64,000 nucleotides of DNA from Mycolicibacterium sp. YH-1 (GCF_022557175.1 NZ_CP092915.1:6448001-6512000), one strand, 5' to 3'. Positions 1 through 9,081 are shown, counted from the stretch's first letter. Program-made: numbers and translations. Notes: a model not told the origin generated them from the letters alone.

Positions 1-388
1 GTTCGACTTTCGTGCCGATCCGCACGTCGGTCGGGTCGCCGACGACGCCGGCCGTGAAGCGCAGACCCGCCTGCTCGACCAGTTCCACCGCGGCCAACGG
101 ATAGCCTGCGTCGTAATCCACCCCCGAAGCGGGCGATCCCACTCGCAGAACCGTGAGCAGCGCGATTCTTCCCCTGCCACACACTTCACGCGCTTCCACA
201 CGATCGGACCAGCACTTTGCACACACCGGGCGCGGCGGTTCGTGCCACCAACCACATTCGCGGCAGCAGTGCACAAGCAGCTTGTGCGTCAGCCTGCCCC
301 GGTAGTGGGCGACGTTGTCCTGATCGACCAAAGCGTTCGGGAACGCAGCGATCACCTCTGCATCCGTCCACGTCACCATCTCGGCCAT
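1..388 (-). CDS. DUF35 (OB-fold/zinc ribbon) acyl-CoA-binding protein, partial
   Basis: The reading frame is open from an ATG at 388 to the left edge, giving 129 codons without a stop, so the 3' end is missing. A rubredoxin-like zinc ribbon is visible: CCREC near residue 43 and CAKC near residue 58, followed by an OB-fold-like stretch (RIALLTVLRV, AAVELVEQAG). Known DUF35 proteins pair with thiolase-like or hydratase partners in acyl-CoA and steroid side-chain degradation, so a thiolase gene just outside the window is likely (inference). The gene is divergent from the molybdopterin oxidoreductase at 560. A possible -10 (TACGCT on the coding strand, 396-401) would place the transcript start at or next to the ATG. 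Confidence 0.8.
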   Translation of the reverse strand, partial: MAEMVTWTDAEVIAAFPNALVDQDNVAHYRGRLTHKLLVHCCRECGWWHEPPRPVCAKCWSDRVEAREVCGRGRIALLTVLRVGSPASGVDYDAGYPLAAVELVEQAGLRFTAGVVGDPTDVRIGTKVE

Positions 389-430
389 CGCGACGAGCGT
401 AGTCCGATCACTTACGATGCGGCACTACTG

Positions 431-482
431 ATTCCGGTGAGCTGAACACCGCATTGCGACATTGGAGAGCGGGGCTGATGAT
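431..482 (+). promoter_or_regulatory. Palindromic box plus promoter for the 560 gene
   Basis: Positions 431-447 read ATTCCGGTGAGCTGAAC, a palindrome-like 17-mer of the RTTCC-N7-TGAAC type found at five other promoters in the window. A TTG-type -35 (TTGCGA, 454-459) follows after 6 bp. A -10-like GATGAT (477-482) follows after a 17-bp spacer. The same box also faces the divergent DUF35 gene, where TGCCGC (419-424) and TACGCT (396-401) on the minus strand have a 17-bp spacer. The first base of the box deviates from the GTTCC consensus. Confidence 0.5.
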
Positions 483-559
483 CGCGGTTAGTCGCATGAG
501 CTCGCCCTAGTCGGTCGCTCGCCGTACCGGCTTTCGAACCCCACTATAGAGGACTATCG

Positions 560-2746
560 ATGAAGACGGTGTACACCAGCTGCCGAATCTGCACGTCGAA
601 CTGCGGCACGAAGGTGACCGTGGACGACAATCGGGTGACACACATCGGCCCTGATAAGGAGAACCCATACACCTGGCGGGACTTCTGCCGCAAGGGCCAG
701 ACAGCCGACGAAAGCCTGCACCATCCCCTGCGCCTGACATCACCGATGCGCCGCGACGGTGACCGATACGTCGAGGCCACCTGGGACGAAGCGATCACGG
801 ACATCGCCCAACGAATGAGAGCGATTCGGGACCAGTACGGCCCCCAGGCCATAGGCATGTACATCGGCAATCCGGCGTACTACGCCTCTGCAAACGGCTT
901 CTTTTCCACAGCACTGCTTGACGGCATCGGCACTCACAACCGCTTCAGCGCAATATCTCTCGATACCAACAGCTTTCACCGCGTCAATCACGAGATGTAC
1001 GGAACTCCCGCCCTCGGCCTAATGCCGGATGTCGACGACTGCAAGTGCTTTCTTCTGATCGGAATGAACCCGGCGGCGAGCGGTGTCGGGTGGGGTTGGA
1101 CGGTTCCCAACGGATGGCGCCGCATACTCGCGGCCAAAGACAAGGGCGCTGATCTGATAGTCGTCGATCCCCAGCGCACTGCGAGTGCCGACAAGGCCAC
1201 CACTCATCTTGCCGTTCGCCCACGAGGGGACTGGGCGCTGCTGCTGGGCCTTCTCAAGGTCATCTTCGACAACAGGTGGGAAGACCAGGAGGCGTGCGCT
1301 CTGCTAAAGGATCTCGACGTCGTCCAAGATCTCGCCGCCGACGCGGACCTGGAGGATCTGGCTCTTCGCTGTGGCATCAAAAGCGATGTGATCACCGATG
1401 TGGCCCGTCGCTTCGCACTTGCGGAAACCGCCTTCTGCGAGGCCCATACCGGGGTTTCGCAGCATCCCACGGGAACCGTCGGTGAATGGTTATCGCATGT
1501 CCTCAACTTCGTCACGGGCAGGGTCGACAAGCCCGGTGGCAAGCGGTTCGAGAGGGGGTACGTTGACACCATCGCTCTCTGGGAACTTTTGGCGCCGGCT
1601 CAGGAGCAGGTATCCCGGGTGCGCGGACTGCCGGCTACGGCGGGCTACCTGCCGGCTGCGGAATTGACCAATGAGATCACCGTTCCGGGCGACGGTCAGA
1701 TCCGTGCGCTGATCATCAACGCGGGTAATCCCGTTGTGTCGGCACCCGGGGGTAATCAATTGGACTCCGCTCTCGCGTCGCTTGACCTCCTCGTAGCTGT
1801 AGACATTATGCAGCGGGAGAGTCACCGCCACGCGCACTGGCTGATTCCAGACACTCATTTCCTGGAGCGGGAGGACCTGTTCGTGCTCATCTCGCAATTT
1901 CAGGACATGCCGTTCTTGCAGTTCGCGCAGCGAGCTGTCGAGCCACATCCCAATGTGCGCGAGGCTTGGCGCTTTTTTACAGACCTAGCGCTGGCGATGA
2001 AGGTGCCCATGTTCGGCAAGCGCGGGTTCAACTCGGTAATCAAGGCCTCCCGACTATTGGCGAAGCTGACGGGTCGCCCACTCCTCGAATTCAATCCCCG
2101 GTGGCTGTTCCGGGCACTCGTCATCAGCGGTCGGAGGCTCAAGTGGAAGGACATTCTGGCTCACGAACACGGGTGGCTGTACGGCGAGAAGGAGTTCGGC
2201 AACTTCGTGAAAAGGGCTCTTAGGAACCCTGATCGGCTGGTTCATGCAGCACCGCCAGCGTTCGTCGCCGAGGCACGCCGCCTGTTAGCGATCCCGCCAG
2301 CCGACAATGCCCCCGACACGTTCACACTGGTCGGCCTCCGCCACAGTCACACGATGAACACCTGGCTGAGCGACCTGCCGGGCATACGGACCAAGAAGAA
2401 GTACAACGAAGCCGCCATCCATCCCGCCGATGCCCACCGCCTCGGCGTGAGCACCGGCGATATCGTCCGAATCACCTCGCCTGTGGGCTCGATTGAGCTG
2501 CCCGCCTGCGTGACCGACGGTGTCCGGTGCGGCGTCGTGGTGGTTGAACAGGGTTGGGGTTCTAGAGTTTTCGACCCCAGAGGAACCGCAGAGCCTGTGT
2601 CATTCGGGGTGAACCGGAATGTCTTGGTCGATACTGAGGAGCTTGATCCGCTCTCACAGATGCCGGCACTCAACTCGCAGGCCGTGACGATCGAACGCGT
2701 CGAATCAGCGCAGGGTGCCGTAGGCGGGAACGAAGATGAAGCGTAG
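560..2746 (+). CDS. Molybdopterin-dependent oxidoreductase, DMSO reductase superfamily
   Basis: The 728-aa product has an N-terminal 4Fe-4S motif with C8, C11, C15 and C43, the bis-MGD oxidoreductase domain (residues about 50-500) and a C-terminal molydopterin-dinucleotide-binding domain (about 590-720, with HSHTMNTWLS and NEAAIHPADAHRLG). The ATG at 560 has a GAGG 8 bp upstream. There is no Tat signal, so it should act in the cytoplasm. At the position where formate dehydrogenase-like enzymes carry the Mo ligand (RV[C/U]H), this protein reads RVNH (N143), which is odd. It starts a run with an SDR and an aldehyde dehydrogenase on the same strand, so it probably belongs to the oxidation pathway. 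The exact substrate cannot be inferred. Confidence 0.85.
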   Translation: MKTVYTSCRICTSNCGTKVTVDDNRVTHIGPDKENPYTWRDFCRKGQTADESLHHPLRLTSPMRRDGDRYVEATWDEAITDIAQRMRAIRDQYGPQAIGMYIGNPAYYASANGFFSTALLDGIGTHNRFSAISLDTNSFHRVNHEMYGTPALGLMPDVDDCKCFLLIGMNPAASGVGWGWTVPNGWRRILAAKDKGADLIVVDPQRTASADKATTHLAVRPRGDWALLLGLLKVIFDNRWEDQEACALLKDLDVVQDLAADADLEDLALRCGIKSDVITDVARRFALAETAFCEAHTGVSQHPTGTVGEWLSHVLNFVTGRVDKPGGKRFERGYVDTIALWELLAPAQEQVSRVRGLPATAGYLPAAELTNEITVPGDGQIRALIINAGNPVVSAPGGNQLDSALASLDLLVAVDIMQRESHRHAHWLIPDTHFLEREDLFVLISQFQDMPFLQFAQRAVEPHPNVREAWRFFTDLALAMKVPMFGKRGFNSVIKASRLLAKLTGRPLLEFNPRWLFRALVISGRRLKWKDILAHEHGWLYGEKEFGNFVKRALRNPDRLVHAAPPAFVAEARRLLAIPPADNAPDTFTLVGLRHSHTMNTWLSDLPGIRTKKKYNEAAIHPADAHRLGVSTGDIVRITSPVGSIELPACVTDGVRCGVVVVEQGWGSRVFDPRGTAEPVSFGVNRNVLVDTEELDPLSQMPALNSQAVTIERVESAQGAVGGNEDEA

Positions 2747-2909
2747 ACGCCTGCAGGCCGACGCCGGAAGCCGTTAACCCTTCTGCGGATTGATGCCGAC
2801 GACAGGCAATGGGACTGAGGCACGCAGGCGTGGTCGCGGAATGGCGAAATATTCCGGTCCGCTGAATTGCGGATTGCGAGATACGTGCGCAGTGGCAGAC
2901 GATCTCCGA

Positions 2910-3764
2910 ATGAGTCCCCTTCTCCCGTGGTCAAAATCGTCGCGCCCCTCGCCGATTGTCCCGCGCGTCGCGCTGGTCACCGGTGGCGGTAGCGGTATGG
3001 GGCAACTCGCGGTGTGGCGATTGGCGGAGAGCGGTGCGGCAGTCGGGGCGCTGGATATCAACTCGGCGGGCCTAGACGAGACGGCCGCTCGCTTCCCCGG
3101 ACTGATCAGACCGATCACCGTCGACGTCACCGACGAGGCTGCAGTCAACGACGCCGTCGATGAACTCGAAACCCACCTCGGTCCCATCGACCGAGTTATG
3201 AACGCCGCGGGTGTCGCTCAGACCGTGCCGTTGCTAGACCACCCTCCTGCACAGATCAAGCGGATGATGACCATCAACTACTTCGGGACGGTCAACGTCA
3301 GCGCTGCTACGCTGCCGCGGATGCTGGAACGACGTCGCGGGCAACTGATCAACTTCGCGTCGTTGCTCGGACTCGTCGGAGCTCCGAATCTCGGCGCATA
3401 TGTTGCCAGCAAGGCGGCGGTCATCGCGTACACCGAGGCCCTGTGGTCGGAGAATAGGGACTGCGGGGTACGGATCATGTGCTACTGCCCGCCAGCGGTC
3501 AGCACACCCATGTTCTCCGACTTCATTCCCGAAGCAGCCCAGCGAAAGACAGCTCAGAGGCTCCGCCTCGCTATCACACCTGAGCGTGCTCTCGACTCAC
3601 TCGAGAGTGCCACCGGAGACAAGGGATTTCTCATCGTTCCGACTGCGGTCGCACAAATCATGTGGTGGATGCGGCGACAAAGCCCCGGACTGATGGGCAA
3701 GCTGATGAGCATCTCGACGAACATGCAGGGCGGCGATCACCCAGCCGTCGGGCCGCGCGCCTAA
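2910..3764 (+). CDS. Short-chain dehydrogenase/reductase (SDR)
   Basis: This is a classical SDR of about 284 aa from the chosen ATG. It shows the cofactor motif TGGGSGMG, NAAG, a catalytic Ser in INFASLLG and the YVASK active-site pair. It should oxidise or reduce an alcohol/ketone with NAD(P)(H). The frame is open from 2790, and ATGs at 2790 and 2841 would add a low-complexity leader. 2910 was chosen because it brings the first beta strand (PRVALVTGG) near the N-terminus, but no strong ribosome binding site decides this. The gene ends 6 bp before the aldehyde dehydrogenase start, so the two are probably cotranscribed. Confidence 0.85.
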   Translation: MSPLLPWSKSSRPSPIVPRVALVTGGGSGMGQLAVWRLAESGAAVGALDINSAGLDETAARFPGLIRPITVDVTDEAAVNDAVDELETHLGPIDRVMNAAGVAQTVPLLDHPPAQIKRMMTINYFGTVNVSAATLPRMLERRRGQLINFASLLGLVGAPNLGAYVASKAAVIAYTEALWSENRDCGVRIMCYCPPAVSTPMFSDFIPEAAQRKTAQRLRLAITPERALDSLESATGDKGFLIVPTAVAQIMWWMRRQSPGLMGKLMSISTNMQGGDHPAVGPRA

Positions 3765-3770
3765 CTCGCC

Positions 3771-5207
3771 ATGACCGAATACACGAATGCCCCGCCGCCC
3801 GAAACCGTGGACGAACTCGTCGACAGGGCACGCACAGCACAACGAGCCTGGGCTTCGCTCGATCATCGCGAGCGCGGCCGGCGACTTCGCGCAGTCCGAG
3901 CCCGGTTAGCCTCGACGGCACCGGAGATCGCCCAGGCGATCGCCGACGAAACAGGCAAGCCGGTAACCGATGCTCTCTTCGAGATCGCATCGGGCTGCGT
4001 CATGCTCGGCTGGGTTGCGAACAACGCCCATCGTCATCTCAGAGATCGCCGCGTCTCTTCGCGGCCGTACGTGATGAAGCAGGCCCGCGTCCAATACGCA
4101 CCGCTCGGGGTCGTCGGGATCATCGCTCCGTGGAATTACCCCGTCGCAATCTCGATGCAGTCACTCCCATTCGCACTTGGCGCCGGAAACGCTGTCGTCT
4201 TCAAACCATCTGAACTCACCCCGCGCACTGGCCGTCTGCTTGTCGAGTGTTTCGCTCCCGCCGGCGAGGACCTCGTCGTGCTGGCCGATTGTGACCCCCG
4301 AGTCGGGGCGGAACTCGTTCGGTCGGATATCGACAAGCTGGTGTTCACGGGAAGCAGCGCCACCGGTCGCAAGATTCTCGCCGGGGCCGCCGAACGGATT
4401 CTTCCCGTCGTGCTCGAACTCGGCGGGAAAGACGCCATGCTCGTCTGCCATGACGCCAACATCCAGGCGGCGGTCGATGCCGTTGTGGCAGCAGCATTCT
4501 CGAACGCCGGACAAACCTGTATGGCGACCGAACGTGCGCTGGTCGTGGAATCCGTCTATGACGAGTTCGTCGATCGACTGGCGCAGGCGACGCGCCGGCT
4601 GCGCGTGGGACCGTCGAGCGACGCCCAGGTCGGTCCGATAGCCCAACCCCAACGTCTGCAACTCATCGAAAGCCGTCTCGATGAAGCTCAGCATCGCGGG
4701 GCCAAGATCGTCGCCGGGGGACAACGCCTGCCTTACGGCGCAGGCTGGTTCGAACCGACGGTGGTCGTTGACGTTCCCACTGACACCGAACTCTGGCGCG
4801 AGGAGAGTTTCGCGCCGGTCCTCTCGGTCGCGAGAGTTCGTGACGAGAATGCGGCTGTCGAGCTAGCCAACGACACCCAATTCGGGTTGAGTGCAAGTAT
4901 CTTCACGCAAAGCCGGAAACGGGCCGATCGCCTGGCGAGGTTACTCCATTCCGGCGGGGTGGTGATCAATGACGCAGTGACCGGAGGCGCGCTGCCAGGG
5001 CTCACGTTCGGCGGCGTGAAGAAGTCCGGTTTCGGACGACTCCAGGGACCCGAGGGGCTCCGCGAACTCTCCCGCACGACCGCGGTCGTGTCACCGATCT
5101 CCATGCGCTTGCCAAGCTTGATTGGCATGATGTTCAACAGAAAGCGGCCACCGAAGCGGTTCATCGAGATCCTGCTCCGGTCGCGGTATGGACGCGGCGA
5201 CAAGTGA
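3771..5207 (+). CDS. NAD(P)-dependent aldehyde dehydrogenase
   Basis: This 478-aa aldehyde dehydrogenase has the general-base Glu motif LELGGKD and the catalytic Cys motif NAGQTCMA, and its length is normal for the family. It should oxidise an aldehyde to a carboxylic acid, plausibly the product of the neighbouring SDR or alcohol oxidation. It starts 6 bp after the SDR stop. Its 3' end lies in a duplicated segment: a deleted copy of residues near 385-405 and of the last codons is found again at 5445-5559. Confidence 0.9.
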   Translation: MTEYTNAPPPETVDELVDRARTAQRAWASLDHRERGRRLRAVRARLASTAPEIAQAIADETGKPVTDALFEIASGCVMLGWVANNAHRHLRDRRVSSRPYVMKQARVQYAPLGVVGIIAPWNYPVAISMQSLPFALGAGNAVVFKPSELTPRTGRLLVECFAPAGEDLVVLADCDPRVGAELVRSDIDKLVFTGSSATGRKILAGAAERILPVVLELGGKDAMLVCHDANIQAAVDAVVAAAFSNAGQTCMATERALVVESVYDEFVDRLAQATRRLRVGPSSDAQVGPIAQPQRLQLIESRLDEAQHRGAKIVAGGQRLPYGAGWFEPTVVVDVPTDTELWREESFAPVLSVARVRDENAAVELANDTQFGLSASIFTQSRKRADRLARLLHSGGVVINDAVTGGALPGLTFGGVKKSGFGRLQGPEGLRELSRTTAVVSPISMRLPSLIGMMFNRKRPPKRFIEILLRSRYGRGDK

Positions 5208-5446
5208 GGACGCAACCAGGCCCACCGCGGGCTACCCCGCGAATAGACTTCTGGCCAGCCGCGTTCGGTGCCACTCGAATGTAACCGTCGTTGCAATGCA
5301 GTGCGGCAATGGACACCGCATCGGAATCACCCGCCGGATACGTTCCAAAGCCGGCCACAGCGGATTCCGACGCCACTCTGACCATCTCCGTGTCGACCAC
5401 CATCGACGCGCACCGGTGCTTTACCGCCTGGAACGCGCCGACTGGA
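5208..5446 (-). pseudogene. Fragment of acyl-CoA dehydrogenase (duplicate of the 5583-6701 gene)
   Basis: On the minus strand this segment still encodes near-identical pieces of the neighbouring acyl-CoA dehydrogenase, for example VVDTEM-RVASESAVAGFG and the stretch around ALHCNDGYIRVA. These are followed by a jump into the C-terminal codons in another frame. It lacks the GGIGFTWEH segment and any start. It is a non-functional relic of the local duplication. Confidence 0.8.
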
Positions 5447-5559
5447 TCGCCTGGCTAGGTTAGTCCATTCCGGCGGGGCGGTGGTCAATGACGCAATGAC
5501 CGGAAGAGCGTTCGTCGAGATTCTCCTCCGGGCGCGGTATGGACGCGGCCCCAGCTGAG
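5445..5559 (+). pseudogene. Fragment of aldehyde dehydrogenase (duplicate of the 3771-5207 gene)
   Basis: This plus-strand segment repeats part of the aldehyde dehydrogenase (the LHSGGVV-INDA-T region, original at 4926-4985) and then jumps directly to the last codons (original from 5160). About 168 bp are missing between the two. It carries a stop near its start and no initiation site, so it is a relic. Confidence 0.75.
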
Positions 5560-5582
5560 GACGCAACCAGGCCCACCGCGGG

Positions 5583-6701
5583 CTACCCCGCGAATAGATT
5601 TCTGGCCAGCCGCGTTCGATGCCAAGCGGTGTCACCTGCCAGCACCTGATTGAGCCGGGCGCGCTTGAGGTAGAGGTGCGTGTCGTGCTCCCAGGTGAAT
5701 CCGATGCCACCGTGCATCTGCAGAGCGGCTGATGCCACTCGAATGTAACCGTCGTTGCAATGCAGTGCGGCAATGGACACCGCATCGGAATCACCCGCCG
5801 GATACGTTCCAAAGCCGGCCACAGCGGATTCCGACGCGACTCTCGCCATCTCCGTGTCGACCACCATCGACGCGCACCGGTGCTTTACCGCCTGGAACGT
5901 GCCGATTGGACGACCGAATTGCACACGCTCCTTGGCGTATTCGGCAGTCATCTCCGTCAACCGTTCGGCGCCCCCGAAGCTGTCACAAGCCAGTGCCGCG
6001 GCGAAGCGGTTCAGCAGCGCGCTGAGGACTGGGCCGGCCTCCCCAACAGCGCCCAGTGCAGCGTCGGCCGTTACCTCGACACCATCCAGACGCACATCGC
6101 ACAGCCTGCGAGTTTGATCGACACTCGGCGTGATCCGAATCTCGGCTTGCGACGGTTCTACGGCGAACAGCGAGAGAGCACCGCTTTCCTCACGAGCGGC
6201 GACGATGAGAAGGTCAGCGGTATGGGCGTCAAGAACGAAAGCGGCTCTCCCGGTGAGGTGATAAGCGCCGCGAAGCGGTCTGGCGACGACACCGGGTTCA
6301 GCGGCACCCTGCGCCCCCGAGTCGGTGAACGCTACCGCTGCCTTCGCCTCTCCCGAAGCCAGGCGAGGCAGCCACTCGGCGCGCTGCTGCGCCGAGCCGG
6401 CCAGCATCAGTGCACCGATCCCCAGGGTGACCGTTGACAGCAGAGGCGTCGGTGTCACGTGACGCCCGAGTTCTGCAAGTACGACGCCGAACTCGACGAA
6501 CGAACCGCCCGCACCGCCGAATTGCTCGGGCACCGCAATTCCGCACCAACCGAGTTCGCTCAGCCGAGACCACAACACCGGATCGTGGCCGACGGGGTCG
6601 TCCAAGAGCTCTCTGACCTTGGTCGAGGACGAACCTTCGGCAAGGACGTCCCGCACGATCTCCCTGAGATCGTCGAGATCCACCACCGGGCTGTATACCA
6701 C
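5583..6701 (-). CDS. Acyl-CoA dehydrogenase, beta-type subunit (FadE-like)
   Basis: The product is 372 aa from a GTG at 6701, chosen because AAGGAGT (6708-6714) lies 6 bp upstream. The C-terminal acyl-CoA dehydrogenase domain is clear (FGRPIGTFQAVKHRCA, LQMHGGIGFTWEH). The N-terminal half is divergent and lacks the usual FAD/substrate-loop signatures seen in its neighbour. In steroid-degrading actinobacteria such pairs form alpha2beta2 heterotetramers, and the adjacent 6713-7951 gene is the probable partner (inference). It is the last gene of the minus-strand operon starting at 11619. Confidence 0.88.
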   Translation of the reverse strand: MVYSPVVDLDDLREIVRDVLAEGSSSTKVRELLDDPVGHDPVLWSRLSELGWCGIAVPEQFGGAGGSFVEFGVVLAELGRHVTPTPLLSTVTLGIGALMLAGSAQQRAEWLPRLASGEAKAAVAFTDSGAQGAAEPGVVARPLRGAYHLTGRAAFVLDAHTADLLIVAAREESGALSLFAVEPSQAEIRITPSVDQTRRLCDVRLDGVEVTADAALGAVGEAGPVLSALLNRFAAALACDSFGGAERLTEMTAEYAKERVQFGRPIGTFQAVKHRCASMVVDTEMARVASESAVAGFGTYPAGDSDAVSIAALHCNDGYIRVASAALQMHGGIGFTWEHDTHLYLKRARLNQVLAGDTAWHRTRLARNLFAG

Positions 6702-6712
6702 TTCGATACTCC

Positions 6713-7951
6713 TTAGTCCATCAGTGGGTCTCGGGGTAGACCGAGCACCTTCTCGGCGATCAGACTTCGCTGAATCTCGTTGGTTCCGGCGGCGATCGTC
6801 CACTGCCACGACATGATGTAGTCACGCATCCAGTAGCCCGACTCCCACCCGACCGATAGCGGCAGATCGCGTAACAGCTGCGCTTCCAGGCCGCCACAGC
6901 GGACGGCGAACTCCATCAAGCGTTGCAACAGCTCGCTGTAGTAAAGCTTGATGATCGAGGCCTCTGGGCCGACACCGCCGTGCCGCACGAGATTCTCGAC
7001 CATCCGACCGCAAATCAGACGAAGAACCTCCACGTCCGCGTGAAGTTGAGCGAGCTCCTGAGCGACGGAGTCGCGGGTTTCAGCGCCCGCGCGGCGAGCC
7101 GTCTCAACGAGTCGAGGAACGATTCCCCGCAACCGCTCGCTCAGCTCCACCATCGACAGGCCGCGCTCGGCTACCAACGTGCTCTGCGCAATCCGCCAGC
7201 CGTCGTTCTCCTCACCTATGCGGTCCGTAACCGGGATCCGAACATCAGTAAGGAAGATCTCGCAGAACTCGTCGTCACCGGTCGCCTGCCGAATTGGTCT
7301 GACTTCGACTCCGGCGCTGCGCATATCGAGAAGGAAGTACGAAATTCCCTTGCGTTTGGGCGCCGCGGCGTCTGTTCGTGCCAATAGGATGCACCAATCG
7401 GCGAACTCCGCGTAGCTCGACCAGATCTTCTGCCCGTTGACGACGTACACATCACCATCGCGCACGGCGCGCGTCTGCAAACTGGCGAGATCGGAACCGG
7501 AGTTGGGCTCGGAGAATCCTTGGCACCAGATCTCGCCGTTCAGGATTCCCGGCAGGTGGCGTTGCTTCTGCGTCTCGTTACCCGCATGAAGCAACGTCGC
7601 AGCTGCGTGATTGAGTGACACGAAGTAGAGCGCGAGCCGTGGCGCGTCGGCCTTTGCCAACTCTTCGTACAGTACGACCTGTTGCGCGAGGGAGAATTCG
7701 GCACCACCCCACTGCTTCGGCCAGTGCGCTACGGCGTAACCCACCTCCCTCTGCTCCTCGATCCACCACCGCTGAAATTCGAGGTAGTCCTGCTTGCCGA
7801 CGCCTGTCTGTCGCACTCGCCAATCGGACGGCACGTGCTTGGACAACCAATCGCGCACCTCCAGACGAAAGGCATCGAGATCGCTGAGAGCATCCTCGGC
7901 GTCACCCGTCTGCGTCAACTCGCACCTTCCCAGCTCCATATCCTGCGTCAA
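6713..7951 (-). CDS. Acyl-CoA dehydrogenase, alpha-type subunit (FadE-like)
   Basis: This 412-aa acyl-CoA dehydrogenase has the QGFSEPNSGSDLASL flavin/substrate motif, the NGQKIWSS strand and the C-terminal AAGTNEIQRS nucleotide-binding motif. It should introduce an alpha,beta double bond into an acyl-CoA, probably with the downstream beta-type subunit (11 bp between genes). The TTG at 7951 overlaps the preceding stop (TTGA). An ATG at 7939 is an alternative start and gives 408 aa. The paired domain order is mirrored in the fused gene at 15699-18029. Confidence 0.9.
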   Translation of the reverse strand: MTQDMELGRCELTQTGDAEDALSDLDAFRLEVRDWLSKHVPSDWRVRQTGVGKQDYLEFQRWWIEEQREVGYAVAHWPKQWGGAEFSLAQQVVLYEELAKADAPRLALYFVSLNHAAATLLHAGNETQKQRHLPGILNGEIWCQGFSEPNSGSDLASLQTRAVRDGDVYVVNGQKIWSSYAEFADWCILLARTDAAAPKRKGISYFLLDMRSAGVEVRPIRQATGDDEFCEIFLTDVRIPVTDRIGEENDGWRIAQSTLVAERGLSMVELSERLRGIVPRLVETARRAGAETRDSVAQELAQLHADVEVLRLICGRMVENLVRHGGVGPEASIIKLYYSELLQRLMEFAVRCGGLEAQLLRDLPLSVGWESGYWMRDYIMSWQWTIAAGTNEIQRSLIAEKVLGLPRDPLMD

Positions 7952-9081
7952 CTCGCGGAAGTCACAGGTGGCGCAGACACGTGCGGGAAGAGATCTGTGA
8001 ACGATCCTTGTGTAATACGCTGACGCACTTCTGGTTTGACATCATCAAACAACTTATGAAGCGTTTCCTGGGTGTGACCGAACGTCCCTTCCAGGTGCGG
8101 GTAGTCGCTGCCGAACATGACATTCTGGTAGCCCATCGCCCACAACGCAGCCGGCGCCGTTTCGTCGTGCTGGAAGCTCGCATAGACCTGCCTGTAGAGG
8201 ATCTCCTTCGGTAACATCGAGAGTTGAGGTCGCACGAATGTGCCGTGCTGGCGGTACGCCTCATTCATGCGGTCGCCGATGAAGGGAACCCAACTGGCCC
8301 CGCCCTCGGAGACGAGGACCTTCAGCGTCGGATGCCGGTCGAGCGCGCCGCCGGCTACCAGCTTCATCGCGGCATACTGACCGCCGTACGTGGTTTGGAC
8401 GTAGTTGAGCACTGCACCGCCCGGACCTCTGAACGCACCTCCTTGATCATCACCGTCAGTGCCGATGTGAAAGCCGATGACCATCCCGGTTTCCTCAGCC
8501 GCAGCCCACAAGGGCTCCCAGGAGTCATCGTTCCAGTCCCTCGTCCCAGGCGGATTTCCAGTCGTCAAGGACACCAGGTGGAGGCCGATCTCGGCCGCGT
8601 GATACAGCTCGGCAACAGCGTCTTCAGGAGTCAACAACGGCATCAATGCCGCCGGGACCAATCGATCCGGCGCATGCGACTGGATCTCGGAGACCAACCA
8701 CTCGTTCTCGGCACGAGCAGCATCCCTGATCAGTTGCGGGTCTTCAATCAGGTTGCACCAGAGTCCGATCGACTGGTACATCACCTCACCCCAGACACCC
8801 TCATTGTCGAGGTCCTTGAGGCGGAGGCCGATATCGCGAGCCCCAGGTGGCCTGTGACTCATCTCCATGATCGTTTCGCCCGTCGAACTCTTGGCAGTCT
8901 CGATCTTCGGCAGCGCACGAGTGAAGCTCTTGCCGTCGACGGTCACCCGTTCCTCGGTCTCGCTGAGCCGCTCAGTGCGTGGCATCCGGTCGGCCTGCTT
9001 CTTCGGCAGGATCTGATGCCAGAGGTCGTCCGGCTCGAGAAAGTGTGAGTCGCCGGAGTGCGTCCAGATCTTCTCAGTCAT
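7948..9081 (-). CDS. Amidohydrolase family 2 (ACMSD-like) metal-dependent hydrolase
   Basis: This 377-aa TIM-barrel amidohydrolase starts at the ATG at 9081, which has GGAG 8 bp upstream; an in-frame ATG at 9099 lacks this. Metal-site motifs are present: DSHFLEP (H13), GFHIG near residue 195 and FGSDYPHLEG near residue 330. Members of this family decarboxylate or hydrolyse ring-cleavage and cyclic acid products; several in actinobacteria act on CoA-linked or terpenoid intermediates. It overlaps the next gene by 4 bp and is one of three paralogues in the operon. Confidence 0.87.
   Translation of the reverse strand: MTEKIWTHSGDSHFLEPDDLWHQILPKKQADRMPRTERLSETEERVTVDGKSFTRALPKIETAKSSTGETIMEMSHRPPGARDIGLRLKDLDNEGVWGEVMYQSIGLWCNLIEDPQLIRDAARAENEWLVSEIQSHAPDRLVPAALMPLLTPEDAVAELYHAAEIGLHLVSLTTGNPPGTRDWNDDSWEPLWAAAEETGMVIGFHIGTDGDDQGGAFRGPGGAVLNYVQTTYGGQYAAMKLVAGGALDRHPTLKVLVSEGGASWVPFIGDRMNEAYRQHGTFVRPQLSMLPKEILYRQVYASFQHDETAPAALWAMGYQNVMFGSDYPHLEGTFGHTQETLHKLFDDVKPEVRQRITQGSFTDLFPHVSAPPVTSAS

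Larger units (their letters stand above)
5160..5618. repeat. Decayed tandem duplication across the ALDH/acyl-CoA dehydrogenase junction
   Basis: Three offset matches are visible by eye. Positions 5160-5267 match 5511-5618 (offset 351). Positions 5267-5446 match about 5731-5910 (offset 464). Positions 5445-5504 match 4926-4985 (offset 519). The simplest reading is one tandem duplication of the convergent 3' ends, joined at a short GCCGA-like microhomology. The first copy then lost about 113 bp between 7-bp GATGCCA repeats, and the second lost about 168 bp of the aldehyde dehydrogenase part. Several point differences show the event is not fresh. Confidence 0.85.
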
